Below, one piece after another: positions 19,913-29,050 of a DNA stretch of 64,000 bases. The stretch comes from Alcanivorax jadensis T9 (GTDB lineage: Bacteria > Pseudomonadota > Gammaproteobacteria > Pseudomonadales > Alcanivoracaceae), in NCBI RefSeq assembly GCF_000756655.1, contig NZ_ARXU01000008.1:1-64000 (forward strand), given 5' to 3'. The notes under the pieces are model-generated. The model saw only the letters and a program-made list of their open reading frames with translations, did not search any database and had not been told where the DNA came from. The translations under genes were made by a program, and so were the position numbers. Position 1 is the first letter of the stretch. Every line of letters begins with the position of its first letter.

Positions 19913-21115
19913 TCAGGCCCGACGCTTATCCTGGTCCGTAAATAACGGGTTGTGCTCGCCCAGTGATGGGCTCTCACCGTCGCGGGTCTGTGCGCCCACA
20001 AAGCGGATGGGGGAGCGCAGCACCGGTCCTTTCTGGCTGTCGGTTACCAGGCCTCTTGCTTGCACCTGTTCATTGGCCAGGGCTTCTTCCAGGGTGAGGA
20101 TCCCGGAGACGCAGGTATCCTTGTGGGCCAGCCGGGCGTCCCATTGATCGCGGGTGCGGGTCAGCAGGATCAATTGGATGGCCCAGCGCACCGGTATCAT
20201 CAGGCGTCGCAGTTTTTTCGGGTCTGCGGCCAGGCGGGTCAATGCATCGTTGCCGCTACCGGCGGGCTTGGGTTTGTCGGCGGTTGAGCTGGAAGCGTTG
20301 CCAGTTTTTTTCTTTTTCTTCTTCCACAGAAAGGCTGGCGTAATTTCCTTCAGGAATGCCATGAAGAACTTCGGTTCCAGGGAACCCACCGCCAGGTACT
20401 TGCCGTCGCGACAGCGGTAGACGTTGTAGTTGGCCAGGGCGCCGGTGAGCATGTCCTTGCCGCGGGGCTGGCTGCTGCCGTGCTGGTGATGGGTGGCCAG
20501 CGCCATGCTCTGCAGGGCCAGGGCGCCATCCAGCATGGCCACGTCTACCCAGCAGCCTTCACCACTCTGCCGTGCCCCCATGACGGCGGCGAGAATACCA
20601 ATGGTGCAATTCTGGGCGCCGCCAGCCAGGTCAGCGATCTGCACGTTGGACATGGCCGGGCGCTTGCCGGCCAGCCCGGTCTGATCCAGCACCCCGGCAT
20701 AGCCCAGGTAGTTCAAATCATGGCCCGGGCGATCCGCATAAGGGCCGGTCTGGCCATAACCTGTGAGGGAGGCATACACCAGTCTGGGGTTAATGGCCTT
20801 GAGGGTGTCGTAGCCACAGCCCAGCTTGTCCATGACCCCGGGGCGAAACGATTCCAGCACCACATCGGCGGTTTCCACCAATTGTTTGAAGCGAGCCACG
20901 TCTTCTGCCTGGCGCAAGTCCAGGGTCAGGGACTGCTTGCCCCGGTTAACGATATCGAACAGCTCTGGGGATAGTTCGCGGGCATAATCGCCGCCATCCG
21001 GTTCCTCAATCTTGATCACGTCGGCGCCCAGTTGGGCCAGAGAGAGGGAGCAGAAAGGGCCGGGTAACAGACGGGAAAGGTCAAGGACCTTCAGGCCGTC
21101 GAGCAATGGGTTCAT
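19913..21115 (-). CDS. CaiB/BaiF family CoA-transferase (alpha-methylacyl-CoA racemase-like) with Lys-rich insert
   Basis: 400 aa, class III CoA-transferase fold. The GPYADRPGHDLNYLGYAG segment carries the His and Asp region used by alpha-methylacyl-CoA racemase, so racemisation of branched acyl-CoA is likely, which would help degrade methyl-branched alkanes. Between residues about 265 and 290 there is a low-complexity stretch with six consecutive Lys followed by a Ser/Pro-rich segment, not expected in this family. AGGA lies before the ATG. Next to fadE. Confidence 0.85.
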   Translation of the reverse strand: MNPLLDGLKVLDLSRLLPGPFCSLSLAQLGADVIKIEEPDGGDYARELSPELFDIVNRGKQSLTLDLRQAEDVARFKQLVETADVVLESFRPGVMDKLGCGYDTLKAINPRLVYASLTGYGQTGPYADRPGHDLNYLGYAGVLDQTGLAGKRPAMSNVQIADLAGGAQNCTIGILAAVMGARQSGEGCWVDVAMLDGALALQSMALATHHQHGSSQPRGKDMLTGALANYNVYRCRDGKYLAVGSLEPKFFMAFLKEITPAFLWKKKKKKTGNASSSTADKPKPAGSGNDALTRLAADPKKLRRLMIPVRWAIQLILLTRTRDQWDARLAHKDTCVSGILTLEEALANEQVQARGLVTDSQKGPVLRSPIRFVGAQTRDGESPSLGEHNPLFTDQDKRRA

Positions 21116-21201
21116 GGGGGATCCTGTCGCAGAGGCAGAGTATCAATTCCTTTGCACTGCGATATGGCAGAACAAAGGAATGGAAACTGAAAGAAAGAAA
21201 A

Positions 21202-21225
21202 CCGAACGCCCGGAAGGGCGTTCGG
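21202..21225 (-). terminator. fadE terminator
   Basis: 10-bp stem CCGAACGCCC / GGGCGTTCGG with a GGAA loop, followed on the minus strand by TTTTCTTTCTTTC. Downstream of the acyl-CoA dehydrogenase stop. Confidence 0.88.
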
Positions 21226-21236
21226 TGTCAGGGGAG

Positions 21237-23540
21237 TTATTCGCCGACCGCCTTGGCCAGCTCATACTCCGGCGGCTGTTCCACACCACCGTCACCGGTG
21301 GCGCTCATGGCAGGAATGCCACCGGCGCCGTAGTACTCGTCCTTGGTGAACACGTCCACCTCGATGGCCAGCATGCAGGCTGCGGTAGCCTCATTCAGCA
21401 GTGCCAGTTCCGCATCGCTGATCACACCTTGCTGGGCCGCTTCGGCGGCGATTTCATCCACCTTGCCTCGGCCCAGTTTGCGGGCTTTCTGGGCGGCGCG
21501 GATCTTGGCGCGAACCGGCTCAGCTTCGGTGGTCAGGCGGAAGGCCTTGAGCAGACGCCCCAGACCCTGGTCGCTTTCTTCCGGCATGTAGTTGCCGCCC
21601 ACCAGACGCTTGTACTGCTCGCCGTAGCTTTGCAGGGTCAGCGCGGCTTTGTGAGTCAGCTGGTCATCGGGCAGTTTGGCCAGCGGGTTCAGACCCAGCC
21701 AGATACGGCCCACGGTTTTCAGGATCACACCCACCGGGCCACCGAAGTTTTCATAGATGCCTTCGAAGGCTTTCTGGATCTGAGTCAGGCCGTATTCACC
21801 AGAATATTGCACCAGCGCCAGGTCTTCTGCTTTGCGGCCTTCGGCTTCAAAACGACGCAGGGCAGAGGTGGTGATGTACAACCAGGCAACCGCATCCGCA
21901 TAGCGACCGGTCAGATTACCGCGGGCTTTCAGTTTGCCGCCCACGAAGAACATGGCCAGGTTGGTGAGCAAGCCAAAGCGGGTGGCTGCCCAGCCCAGAC
22001 GACGGTAGATGCTCTTGGTCTTCGGCTCCACATCCGGCACCTTCACGGTGAACCAGCCACGGGTAACGCCGCGTACCAGGGTCATCACCATGCCTAGCAG
22101 GAACTGCAGCATCCAGCCGGTGAGGTTTTTGCGGAAGCTGGCCACATCCTCGTTTTCCACCGCCTGTACTACTTTGTAGGCGTAGGGGTGGCAGCGGGTA
22201 GCACCTTGACCAAAGATCATCAGGGTGCGGGTCATGATGTTGGCGCCTTCCACGGTGACACTCACCGGCGCGGAGTTGTACAGGCGACCCATGGTGTTGT
22301 TGGGGCCCTGCATAACGCCGTAGCCGGCAGTCACGTCCATGGCATCGGTGCCGATCTCACGGCCCATTTCCGTGGAGTAGGCTTTCATTACCGCGGACAT
22401 TACCGGCGGCTGAATGCCGTGATCCACGGCGGAGCAGCCGAACACGCGGGCAGCGTCAAAGGCGTAGGTCATGCCGGCGGCCTTGCCGATCTTGTGCTCC
22501 ACGCCTTCCATGCGACCAATGGGGATGCCGAACTGCTGGCGCACCATGGAGTAGGCGCCGGAAATCATGGCGCCGTGACGCACACCGCAGATGCCGGTAG
22601 CAGGCAGCGAGACCATGCGGCCGCCGGCCAGGGCTTCCATCAGCATTTTCCAGCCCATGCCGGTGTATTCCACGCCGCCCAGTACCTTGTCGGCGCCTAC
22701 GATCACATCACGACCGACGATGGGGCCATTGGGGAAGTGTTCACCAATCGGCTGGTGGTGATCGCCGATATGCAGGCCTTCGGTACCCGGGGCGCCTTTT
22801 TCGATCAGTACCACGGTGATGCCCGGCTCTTCGCCTTTGCCCAGCAGATTTTCCGGATCGTGCAGGCGCACTGCCAGGGAAATCAGGTTGGCGACTGGTG
22901 CCAGAGTGATGTAACGCTTGCGGAAGTTGAGCTTGAACTTCACTTCGCCATCGTCGTCCTTGAATACCACGCCTTCCGCTTTCAGGGAGGCAGCGTCAGA
23001 ACCGGCGGTGGGCTCGGTGAGGCCGAAGCAGGGAATGAACTCGCCCTTGGCCAGCTTGGGCAGGTAGTAGTTCTTCTGCTCGTCGGTGCCGTAGTGGCCA
23101 AGCAGTTCGGCGGCGCCCAGGGAGTTGGGGATCACCACCATGGCGCTGAGCAGGCCGGAATAGGAGCTGACCTTGGCCATGATGCAGGACTTGGCCTGGG
23201 TGGACATGGGCATGCCACCGTATTCCTTGGCGATCTGCATGGCGAAGAAGCCATTGTCTGCCATGAACTTGAACACATCGTCCGGCAGCTTGCGGGTGCG
23301 CGACAGCTCGTAGGCGTCGGCCATTTTCAGCAGCTCTTCTACCGGGCCGTCCAGGAACGCCTGTTCGTGGGCGGGGAGCTGGTCATAGTTTTCGGCGAGG
23401 ATGTTTTCAAAGTCCACCTTGCCGCCGAAGAATTGACCATCAATCCACACATCGCCAGCTTCCAGCGCTTGCCGTTCGGTGTCGGAGATCTGCGGGAGAA
23501 TCTTGTTGTCCCGCATCCAGTTCATCACTTGTTGAAACAT
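21237..23540 (-). CDS. fadE: Acyl-CoA dehydrogenase, FadE type (long form)
   Basis: 767 aa, close to the roughly 800-residue FadE class rather than the 380-residue ACADs. Contains N-terminal and middle ACAD domains (CFGLTEPTAGSDAAS), the FAD-binding helical domain and a C-terminal DUF1974-type extension. Catalyses the first step of fatty-acid beta-oxidation. Lies downstream of fadJ on the same strand with about 80 bases between, so it may belong to the same regulon. Its own terminator follows. Confidence 0.93.
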   Translation of the reverse strand: MFQQVMNWMRDNKILPQISDTERQALEAGDVWIDGQFFGGKVDFENILAENYDQLPAHEQAFLDGPVEELLKMADAYELSRTRKLPDDVFKFMADNGFFAMQIAKEYGGMPMSTQAKSCIMAKVSSYSGLLSAMVVIPNSLGAAELLGHYGTDEQKNYYLPKLAKGEFIPCFGLTEPTAGSDAASLKAEGVVFKDDDGEVKFKLNFRKRYITLAPVANLISLAVRLHDPENLLGKGEEPGITVVLIEKGAPGTEGLHIGDHHQPIGEHFPNGPIVGRDVIVGADKVLGGVEYTGMGWKMLMEALAGGRMVSLPATGICGVRHGAMISGAYSMVRQQFGIPIGRMEGVEHKIGKAAGMTYAFDAARVFGCSAVDHGIQPPVMSAVMKAYSTEMGREIGTDAMDVTAGYGVMQGPNNTMGRLYNSAPVSVTVEGANIMTRTLMIFGQGATRCHPYAYKVVQAVENEDVASFRKNLTGWMLQFLLGMVMTLVRGVTRGWFTVKVPDVEPKTKSIYRRLGWAATRFGLLTNLAMFFVGGKLKARGNLTGRYADAVAWLYITTSALRRFEAEGRKAEDLALVQYSGEYGLTQIQKAFEGIYENFGGPVGVILKTVGRIWLGLNPLAKLPDDQLTHKAALTLQSYGEQYKRLVGGNYMPEESDQGLGRLLKAFRLTTEAEPVRAKIRAAQKARKLGRGKVDEIAAEAAQQGVISDAELALLNEATAACMLAIEVDVFTKDEYYGAGGIPAMSATGDGGVEQPPEYELAKAVGE

Positions 23541-23619
23541 GCTGTGGTTCCTTTGAGGTTGTTAGGCCCTGCGGGGCAGGGCGAACGTTTACAGGCGCTA
23601 GTAAACAGGCGCCGGACGC

Positions 23620-25779
23620 TTACTCGTAAAAGCGTTGTTTCTTTTTGGCCATCTCTACCAATAACGGAGCGGGTGTGAAGCGCTCGCCAAACTGTTCGGC
23701 CAGCCGCTCCAGGGTACGCACCGAATTGGTGAGGCCCAGGCTGTCCATGTAACGGAACGGGCCGCCGCGGAAGGGCGGAAAGCCCAGACCGAAGATGGCG
23801 CCGATATCACCGTGCATGGGGTCGCTGATAATACCGTCCTGCAAACAGTAGGCGGCTTCGTTGATCATCAGCCAGGCACAACGGCTGACGATTTCCTCGT
23901 CATCCGCATCTTTCTCGCTGGTGACATTCATCAGCTCATAGAGAGCGGTATTCACCGGCTTTTCGCCCTTGGCCACGCCTTCATAGATATAAAAGCCGCG
24001 GCCACTCTTGCGGCCCAGATAATCGTTTTCGATCATCAGGCCGGCGGCATCCGGTGACGCCATGCGGTCACCAAAGGCCTTTTCCAGTACCGGCCCCACC
24101 TTGGTGCCAACATCCACACCCACTTCGTCGAGCAGGGTGATGGGACCCACCGGGAAGCCGAAGCGCACCAGCGCCTTGTCCACAGCTTTCACATCCACCC
24201 CTTCGGTGAGCAGGCGGGTCGCTTCGTTCAGGTAGGGCGCGAGGATGCGGGTGGTGTAGAAGCCGGGGCCATCCTTCACCACGATCACGGTCTTGCCCTG
24301 GGCCTTGCCGAAGGCCACACAGCCGGCGGTCACTTCCGGGGCGGTCTTGTCCGTGGTGATGATTTCCAGCAGCGGCATCTTTTCCACCGGGGAAAAGTAA
24401 TGCAGGCCGATCACGTTTTCCGGGCGCTCGGCGGCACTGGCGATGTCGGTGATGGGAATGGAAGAGGTGTTGGAGGCAAACACGGTGTGCTTGTTGCCGT
24501 TGGCTTCCACGTCCTTGAGCATCTTGTGCTTAAGACCCAGGTCTTCGAACACCGCTTCCACCACCAGGTCGAGCCCCTTGAAGCCGCTGTAATCAGCGGT
24601 GTAGGAAATGCGACCCTGTTCGGCGCTGGCATCGGCGGCGCTCATGGCCCCCTTTTTCGCGCGCTTGTTGTAGAACTCGCTGACGTATTTCACGCCATGG
24701 GCCAGGCCGTTATCGTCCCGGTCCTTGAGGCGCACCGGCAGCTTGGCCTTGTTGATGGTGGTCAGCGCGATGCCGGCCCCCATCAGGCCGGCGCCGAGGA
24801 CACCGACTTTTTCGATGTTCCGGGCTTTCAGGCCGTCAGCCACAAAGGTTTCTTTCTTTAGGGTATTGGTGGCGTGGAAAATGCCGCGCAACTGTTTCGA
24901 CTGGGGCGACATGGCCAGCTCGCCGAACAGACGGGCTTCGGTGGCGTAACCCTGTTCGATACCTTCCTCGAAGCCGGCTTCCACCGCATCAATGATGGCC
25001 GGCGGTGCCGGGTACAGACCGTGGGTCTTTTTCGCGGTCTGCTTGCGCGCCTGATCGAAGACCACCTTGCGGCCCAGGCTGTTCTGCTCCAGCGCTGCCT
25101 TGGTGAGGCCGTCCTTACTGAAGTAGCTGGCAAGATTGACGCTGCTTTCTTCCCTGGCGTCGGACAGCTCCAGAGCGCGGGCCACGGCACGGTCGTAGAC
25201 GGCCACGCCTTCCACCACTTCATCCACCAGACCGATTTTCTTCGCCGGTTTGGCTTTCAACTGGCGGCCAGTGAGCATCAGGTCCAGGGCGGTGGCGATA
25301 CCGACCTGGCGAGGCAGGCGCTGGGTACCGCCGCCGGCAGGCAGCAGGCCCAGCATCACTTCCGGCAGACCCAGCACGGTGTCGCTGCTGCTGGCGGCGA
25401 TGCGGTAGGAGCAGGCCAGTGCCAGTTCCATGCCGCCGCCCAGGCAGGCGCCCTTGATGGCGGCAACCACCGGGATATCCAGGTCTTCCAGTTTCTGGAA
25501 AGTCTGTTGGCACTGGGTGGACAGATCGCTGACTTCTTTCGCGGTCTTTGCGCTTTCAAACAGCTTGATATCGGCGCCGGCCATGAATGAGCCTGCTTTG
25601 GTGGAGTACAGCACCAGCGCTTTGGGTTTGGCTTTCTCGATGGCAGCAAAGGCGCTGTTGAAGTCGTCGGCAAACTCCGCTTTCAGGGTGTTCTGGGCAT
25701 CATTGGGGACATTGATTTCCAGTACTGCCACACCGTTATCCAGCGGCTTGAGAGTAAAAGCACGTTGCGTTTTGCTCAT
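23620..25779 (-). CDS. fadJ: Multifunctional fatty-acid oxidation protein (enoyl-CoA hydratase / 3-hydroxyacyl-CoA dehydrogenase)
   Basis: 719 aa from the ATG at 25779 (AAGGAGA 6 bases upstream). N-terminal crotonase domain (residues about 10-200, GACLGGGMELALAC), then the NAD-binding domain (VGVLGAGLMGAGIALT) and the C-terminal 3HCDH domains (HYFSPVEKMPLLEII). Performs hydration and dehydrogenation in beta-oxidation. It starts 22 bases after the fadI stop, so the two form an operon making the trifunctional complex. fadB is an alternative name; the FadI partner favours fadJ. Confidence 0.93.
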   Translation of the reverse strand: MSKTQRAFTLKPLDNGVAVLEINVPNDAQNTLKAEFADDFNSAFAAIEKAKPKALVLYSTKAGSFMAGADIKLFESAKTAKEVSDLSTQCQQTFQKLEDLDIPVVAAIKGACLGGGMELALACSYRIAASSSDTVLGLPEVMLGLLPAGGGTQRLPRQVGIATALDLMLTGRQLKAKPAKKIGLVDEVVEGVAVYDRAVARALELSDAREESSVNLASYFSKDGLTKAALEQNSLGRKVVFDQARKQTAKKTHGLYPAPPAIIDAVEAGFEEGIEQGYATEARLFGELAMSPQSKQLRGIFHATNTLKKETFVADGLKARNIEKVGVLGAGLMGAGIALTTINKAKLPVRLKDRDDNGLAHGVKYVSEFYNKRAKKGAMSAADASAEQGRISYTADYSGFKGLDLVVEAVFEDLGLKHKMLKDVEANGNKHTVFASNTSSIPITDIASAAERPENVIGLHYFSPVEKMPLLEIITTDKTAPEVTAGCVAFGKAQGKTVIVVKDGPGFYTTRILAPYLNEATRLLTEGVDVKAVDKALVRFGFPVGPITLLDEVGVDVGTKVGPVLEKAFGDRMASPDAAGLMIENDYLGRKSGRGFYIYEGVAKGEKPVNTALYELMNVTSEKDADDEEIVSRCAWLMINEAAYCLQDGIISDPMHGDIGAIFGLGFPPFRGGPFRYMDSLGLTNSVRTLERLAEQFGERFTPAPLLVEMAKKKQRFYE

Positions 25780-25801
25780 GGGGATCTCCTTGTTCCGCTG
25801 C

Positions 25802-27106
25802 TTATTCCGCTTCCAGCACCATGGCGGCACCGATACCGCCGGCGGCGCAGGCGGTGGTCAGGGCCAGGCCGCCACCGCGACGCTGCAGTTCATACAGTGC
25901 CTGGCTGATGACGCGGGCGCCGGTGGCACCGAAGGGGTGGCCGTAGGCGATGGAGCCGCCGTTCACGTTGAGAATGCTGCGATCTACCTCGCCGAGAGCG
26001 GCGAGGCCGGTCTGGCTGCGCACATAGTCGTCATCGGCCAGGCCTTTCAGGTTACAGGCCACCTGACCGGCGAAGGCCTCGTGCATGTCCACCAGGGTTA
26101 GATCGTTCAGGGTGAGGCCGGCGCGGGCCATGGCCATGGGGGCGGCCAGCACCGGGCCCATCAGCAAATCATCCTGCGGGCTGCGGGCAGCAAAGGCGTA
26201 GGAGCGGATATAGCCTAGTGGCTCGTAACCCAGCGCCTTGGCTTTTTTCTCGCTCATCATCAGCAGGGCGCCAGCACCATCGGTGAGCGGGCTGCTGTTG
26301 GCGGCGGTGACGCTACCGGACACCTTGTCGAACACGGGCTTCAACTTGCTGTAACCAGCGCGCTCGGAATTCTTGCGCACCAGGTTGTCGTCCTTTAGCG
26401 GGGTGGCCTTGGGAGGCAGGAAGGCGGTCATCACCTGCTTGTCCAGACGACCTTCGGCCCAGGCGCGGGCGGCGTTGCTGTGGGACGCATGGGCCAGGTC
26501 GTCCTGCTCCTGGCGGCTGATGCCCCATTTCTTCACCATCTTCTCGGTGCTTTCGCCCATGGTCTCGCCCACCGAGTATTCGGTGATGGACGGCGCCTGG
26601 GGCAGCAAATCTTTCGCCTTCAGCTGGCTGAGCAGTTTGATGCGGTCGGTCATGCTCTTGGCGAAGCTCACATCGCGCAGCACGGCGCTCAGCTCCGAGG
26701 ACAGGGGTACCCGGGCAGAGCTGGTGGAGTCGGTACCACCTGCGATGGCGATATCGCTGTAACCGGCGACGATATTGTCCGCCACGCTGGCGGCGGTCTG
26801 GAAGCTGGTGGCGCAAGCACGGGTGATGGAGTGGGCGTCTACCGTGTTCATGCCCAGTGCCAGGGCAATCTCCCGGGCGATAAAGGGCGCTTCCGGGATC
26901 ATCACCGTCATGCCGAACACCAGTTGTTCGATGTCGCGCTGGTCCAGGTTGTTGCGGGCCATCAGTTCTTTTACGGCCATGGCGCCCAGCTCGATGGCGT
27001 TCATGTCTTTGTAGTGGGTGGCGATACGGGCGAACGGGGTACGCAGACCATCCACCACGGCCACGCGGCCACTACGGCCAGCCAGCTTCATTTTGCGAAC
27101 AGGCAT
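25802..27106 (-). CDS. fadI: 3-ketoacyl-CoA thiolase FadI
   Basis: 434 aa from the ATG at 27106 (AAGGAG 6 bases upstream). Thiolase with the acyl-accepting Cys in SITRACATSFQ, the GHPFGATGAR histidine and the C-terminal CAAGGIGAAMVLE cysteine. Cleaves 3-ketoacyl-CoA to acetyl-CoA. First gene of the fadI-fadJ operon; the promoter region carries an 18-bp TetR-type operator that matches another at the divergent tetR gene. Confidence 0.96.
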   Translation of the reverse strand: MPVRKMKLAGRSGRVAVVDGLRTPFARIATHYKDMNAIELGAMAVKELMARNNLDQRDIEQLVFGMTVMIPEAPFIAREIALALGMNTVDAHSITRACATSFQTAASVADNIVAGYSDIAIAGGTDSTSSARVPLSSELSAVLRDVSFAKSMTDRIKLLSQLKAKDLLPQAPSITEYSVGETMGESTEKMVKKWGISRQEQDDLAHASHSNAARAWAEGRLDKQVMTAFLPPKATPLKDDNLVRKNSERAGYSKLKPVFDKVSGSVTAANSSPLTDGAGALLMMSEKKAKALGYEPLGYIRSYAFAARSPQDDLLMGPVLAAPMAMARAGLTLNDLTLVDMHEAFAGQVACNLKGLADDDYVRSQTGLAALGEVDRSILNVNGGSIAYGHPFGATGARVISQALYELQRRGGGLALTTACAAGGIGAAMVLEAE

Positions 27107-27137
27107 TCCAGACTCCTTGCAGGGGTTGCCGGTCACG

Positions 27138-27155
27138 GTGTAATTTTGATTACAC
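27138..27155. promoter_or_regulatory. TetR operator at the fadI promoter
   Basis: Perfect palindrome GTGTAAT-TTTG-ATTACAC with 7-bp half-sites, 31 bp upstream of the fadI start. The second copy lies at 27246-27263. Confidence 0.8.
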
Positions 27156-27245
27156 GAAATGTGACATTGAATGGTGACAAAGTGTGTCGAGACTAGAAGC
27201 CTCTTGGCAGGGAGTCAATGTCGCAATGAGCTCTGTCCGACACAG

Positions 27246-27263
27246 GTGTAATAAGAATTACAG
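27246..27263. promoter_or_regulatory. TetR operator at the tetR promoter
   Basis: GTGTAAT-AAGA-ATTACAG: the same half-sites and 4-bp spacer as the fadI operator with one change in the last base. It sits 17 bp before the regulator's start codon, as expected for autorepression. Confidence 0.8.
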
Positions 27264-27280
27264 AGAAAGGAAATGAGCGT

Positions 27281-27886
27281 GTGAGAAACGGTACGGCAGT
27301 ACTTCCCGAATCCCGCCAGGACCCGGCGGTGCGCCAGCGCATCGAATGGGCGGCGGTGCAGGTGTTTGCGGACTCGGAATTCCATCAGGTCACGCTGCAG
27401 CAAATTGCCAAAGCGGCTCAGTGCAGCCTGCAGACCCTGTATCGCTACTACGGCAGCAAAGAAGCGCTGCTCAGCGCCTGTCTGCATCACGGCCTGGAGC
27501 AGTTGGCGGAGCGCATGCTGGATCACCTGGCCGGCATCGATACGTTCCGCGACCGGCTCAGCAAGGTGTTCTGGGTGGTGCTGGACTTCTTCGATCGCAA
27601 CCCGCAGATGGGGCGGATGATGATCAACTCGGTGTATCCGGGCCGCTGGGGCAGCGATACCACGCCGGGGCAGCAGCGGCTTACCGAGCTGTTCCTGAGC
27701 GTGCTGGGTGAAGGGCAGGAGCAGGGTATCCTCAATGGTCAGGTGGCCACCCCGATCCTGCTGGATTTCTTCTACGGCGTACTGCTGCGCATTTCCCAGA
27801 TGCATCTGCTGCGCGGCCGTACCGGGCGCATGGCGGATCAGCACGGGGTGCTGTTCGATATGTTGTGGCGAGCGATTACGGTATAG
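27281..27886 (+). CDS. TetR-family regulator of the fadI-fadJ operon
   Basis: 201 aa with an N-terminal HTH (VTLQQIAKAAQCSLQTLYRYYGSKEALLSACL, residues about 30-62). The C-terminal ligand-binding domain is unassigned. Start is a GTG at 27281 after AAAGG; no in-frame upstream ATG exists. Divergent from fadI, with matching palindromic operators at both promoters. By context it probably senses an acyl-CoA and represses beta-oxidation genes, in the manner of FadR/PsrA-type TetR proteins; the sequence does not prove the ligand. Confidence 0.9.
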   Translation: MRNGTAVLPESRQDPAVRQRIEWAAVQVFADSEFHQVTLQQIAKAAQCSLQTLYRYYGSKEALLSACLHHGLEQLAERMLDHLAGIDTFRDRLSKVFWVVLDFFDRNPQMGRMMINSVYPGRWGSDTTPGQQRLTELFLSVLGEGQEQGILNGQVATPILLDFFYGVLLRISQMHLLRGRTGRMADQHGVLFDMLWRAITV

Positions 27887-27997
27887 CTCGATGTGAACTG
27901 GTCGGCCCATCGGGCCAATCGCGGCGTCGGAACTTGTGGTTTGCCCGGGGCTTTTCTATGTTGATCAGCTCGCATTAGAACAATGAAGGGATCACAT

Positions 27998-28915
27998 ATG
28001 CAGTCAGGCACGGTGAGCAGTAACGGTATCGAGCTTTTTTATGAGAGTCGTGGCCCGGAAAACGGGGAGCCCATTGTCTTTGTCATGGGGTTGTCCGCGC
28101 AGATGGTGTTCTGGCCGGAACCGTTGCTGGATACACTGGTGGATCGTGGCTACCGGGTGATCCGCTTCGACAACCGGGATGTGGGTAAATCCACCCGCAT
28201 TCGCAAACCGTTCAAGCAGGGGCCGCTGGTCGCCTTGCTGCGTTATACCCTGGGCTTGTCCGTGGACAGCGCCTATACCCTGCACGACATGGTGGCCGAC
28301 ACCGTTGGCCTGCTGGATGCCCTTAACATAGAGCGTGCCCATTTTGTTGGCGCCTCCATGGGCGGCATGATCAGCCAGTTGCTGGCTGCCACCCATCCGG
28401 ATCGGGTGTTGTCGCTCTCCTCAATCATGTCCAGCAACAACAGTCCCTACCTGCCATTGCCGAAACCGGCGGCCCTCAAGACCCTGGTGGCCCCGAGAGT
28501 GAAGGTGGAAACCGAAGACCAGTTCGTGGCTTTCGGTCTGGAAATGATGAGCAAGCTGGCCGGCACCCTGCCCCAGGGCCGCGACGAACTGGAGGCCATG
28601 TACCGTGAGTGCTGGGCCCGCGGCATCAACCCGCGTGGCATCCGCAACCAGTTCCTGGCCGTCCTGGCCACCGGTACCCTCACCAAACACCTCAAACAGA
28701 TCCGCTGCCCGACCACCGTGGTCCACGGCGGTGCCGACCCGTTGATCCGCCCCGCCGGCGGCAAGGCCTCTGCCCGCCACATTCGCGGCGCCAAGCTGGT
28801 CATCATTCCAGGCATGGGCCACGACTTCCCGCCGTCGGCGATTGACCGGATTGGCGATCTGATTGCCGAGACGGTGGCACGGGCCAATTCGGTGGCTCAG
28901 CCGGCAATGGCGTAA
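27998..28915 (+). CDS. Alpha/beta hydrolase
   Basis: 305 aa from the ATG at 27998 (AAGGGA 6 bases upstream). Nucleophile elbow GASMGGM, catalytic Asp in HGGADPLIRP and His in GMGHDFPP. Resembles cytoplasmic esterases of the aclacinomycin methylesterase/EstB type. Follows the tetR gene with about 110 bases between, so it has its own promoter or weakly shares the regulator's. Substrate unknown. Its TAA is followed within about 11 bases by heptad array F. Confidence 0.85.
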   Translation: MQSGTVSSNGIELFYESRGPENGEPIVFVMGLSAQMVFWPEPLLDTLVDRGYRVIRFDNRDVGKSTRIRKPFKQGPLVALLRYTLGLSVDSAYTLHDMVADTVGLLDALNIERAHFVGASMGGMISQLLAATHPDRVLSLSSIMSSNNSPYLPLPKPAALKTLVAPRVKVETEDQFVAFGLEMMSKLAGTLPQGRDELEAMYRECWARGINPRGIRNQFLAVLATGTLTKHLKQIRCPTTVVHGGADPLIRPAGGKASARHIRGAKLVIIPGMGHDFPPSAIDRIGDLIAETVARANSVAQPAMA

Positions 28916-28926
28916 GGGCGGAGAAT

Positions 28927-28953
28927 AGTTAACAGTGAATAATCAATAGCTCG
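28927..28953. repeat. Heptad array F (single-armed)
   Basis: AGTTAAC AGTGAAT AATCAAT then AGCTCGCGG. Stops TAA, TGA, TAA and TAG occur in all three frames. It follows the hydrolase stop codon by about 11 bases. The terminator at 28980-29017 lies where complete elements have their central palindrome. Confidence 0.7.
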
Positions 28954-28979
28954 CGGAAGCGGGGTGTTGATCAGGAAAG

Positions 28980-29017
28980 AAAAAGGCCGCTTCCATGATT
29001 TGGGTGCGGCCTTTTTT
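28980..29017. terminator. Bidirectional terminator between hydrolase and BCCT gene
   Basis: 11-bp stem AAAAAGGCCGC / GCGGCCTTTTT with a 15-nt loop and T-runs in both directions. Confidence 0.85.
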
Positions 29018-29050
29018 GTGTTTGCAGGTTGGGAATGTCCTCGCCAGCGT

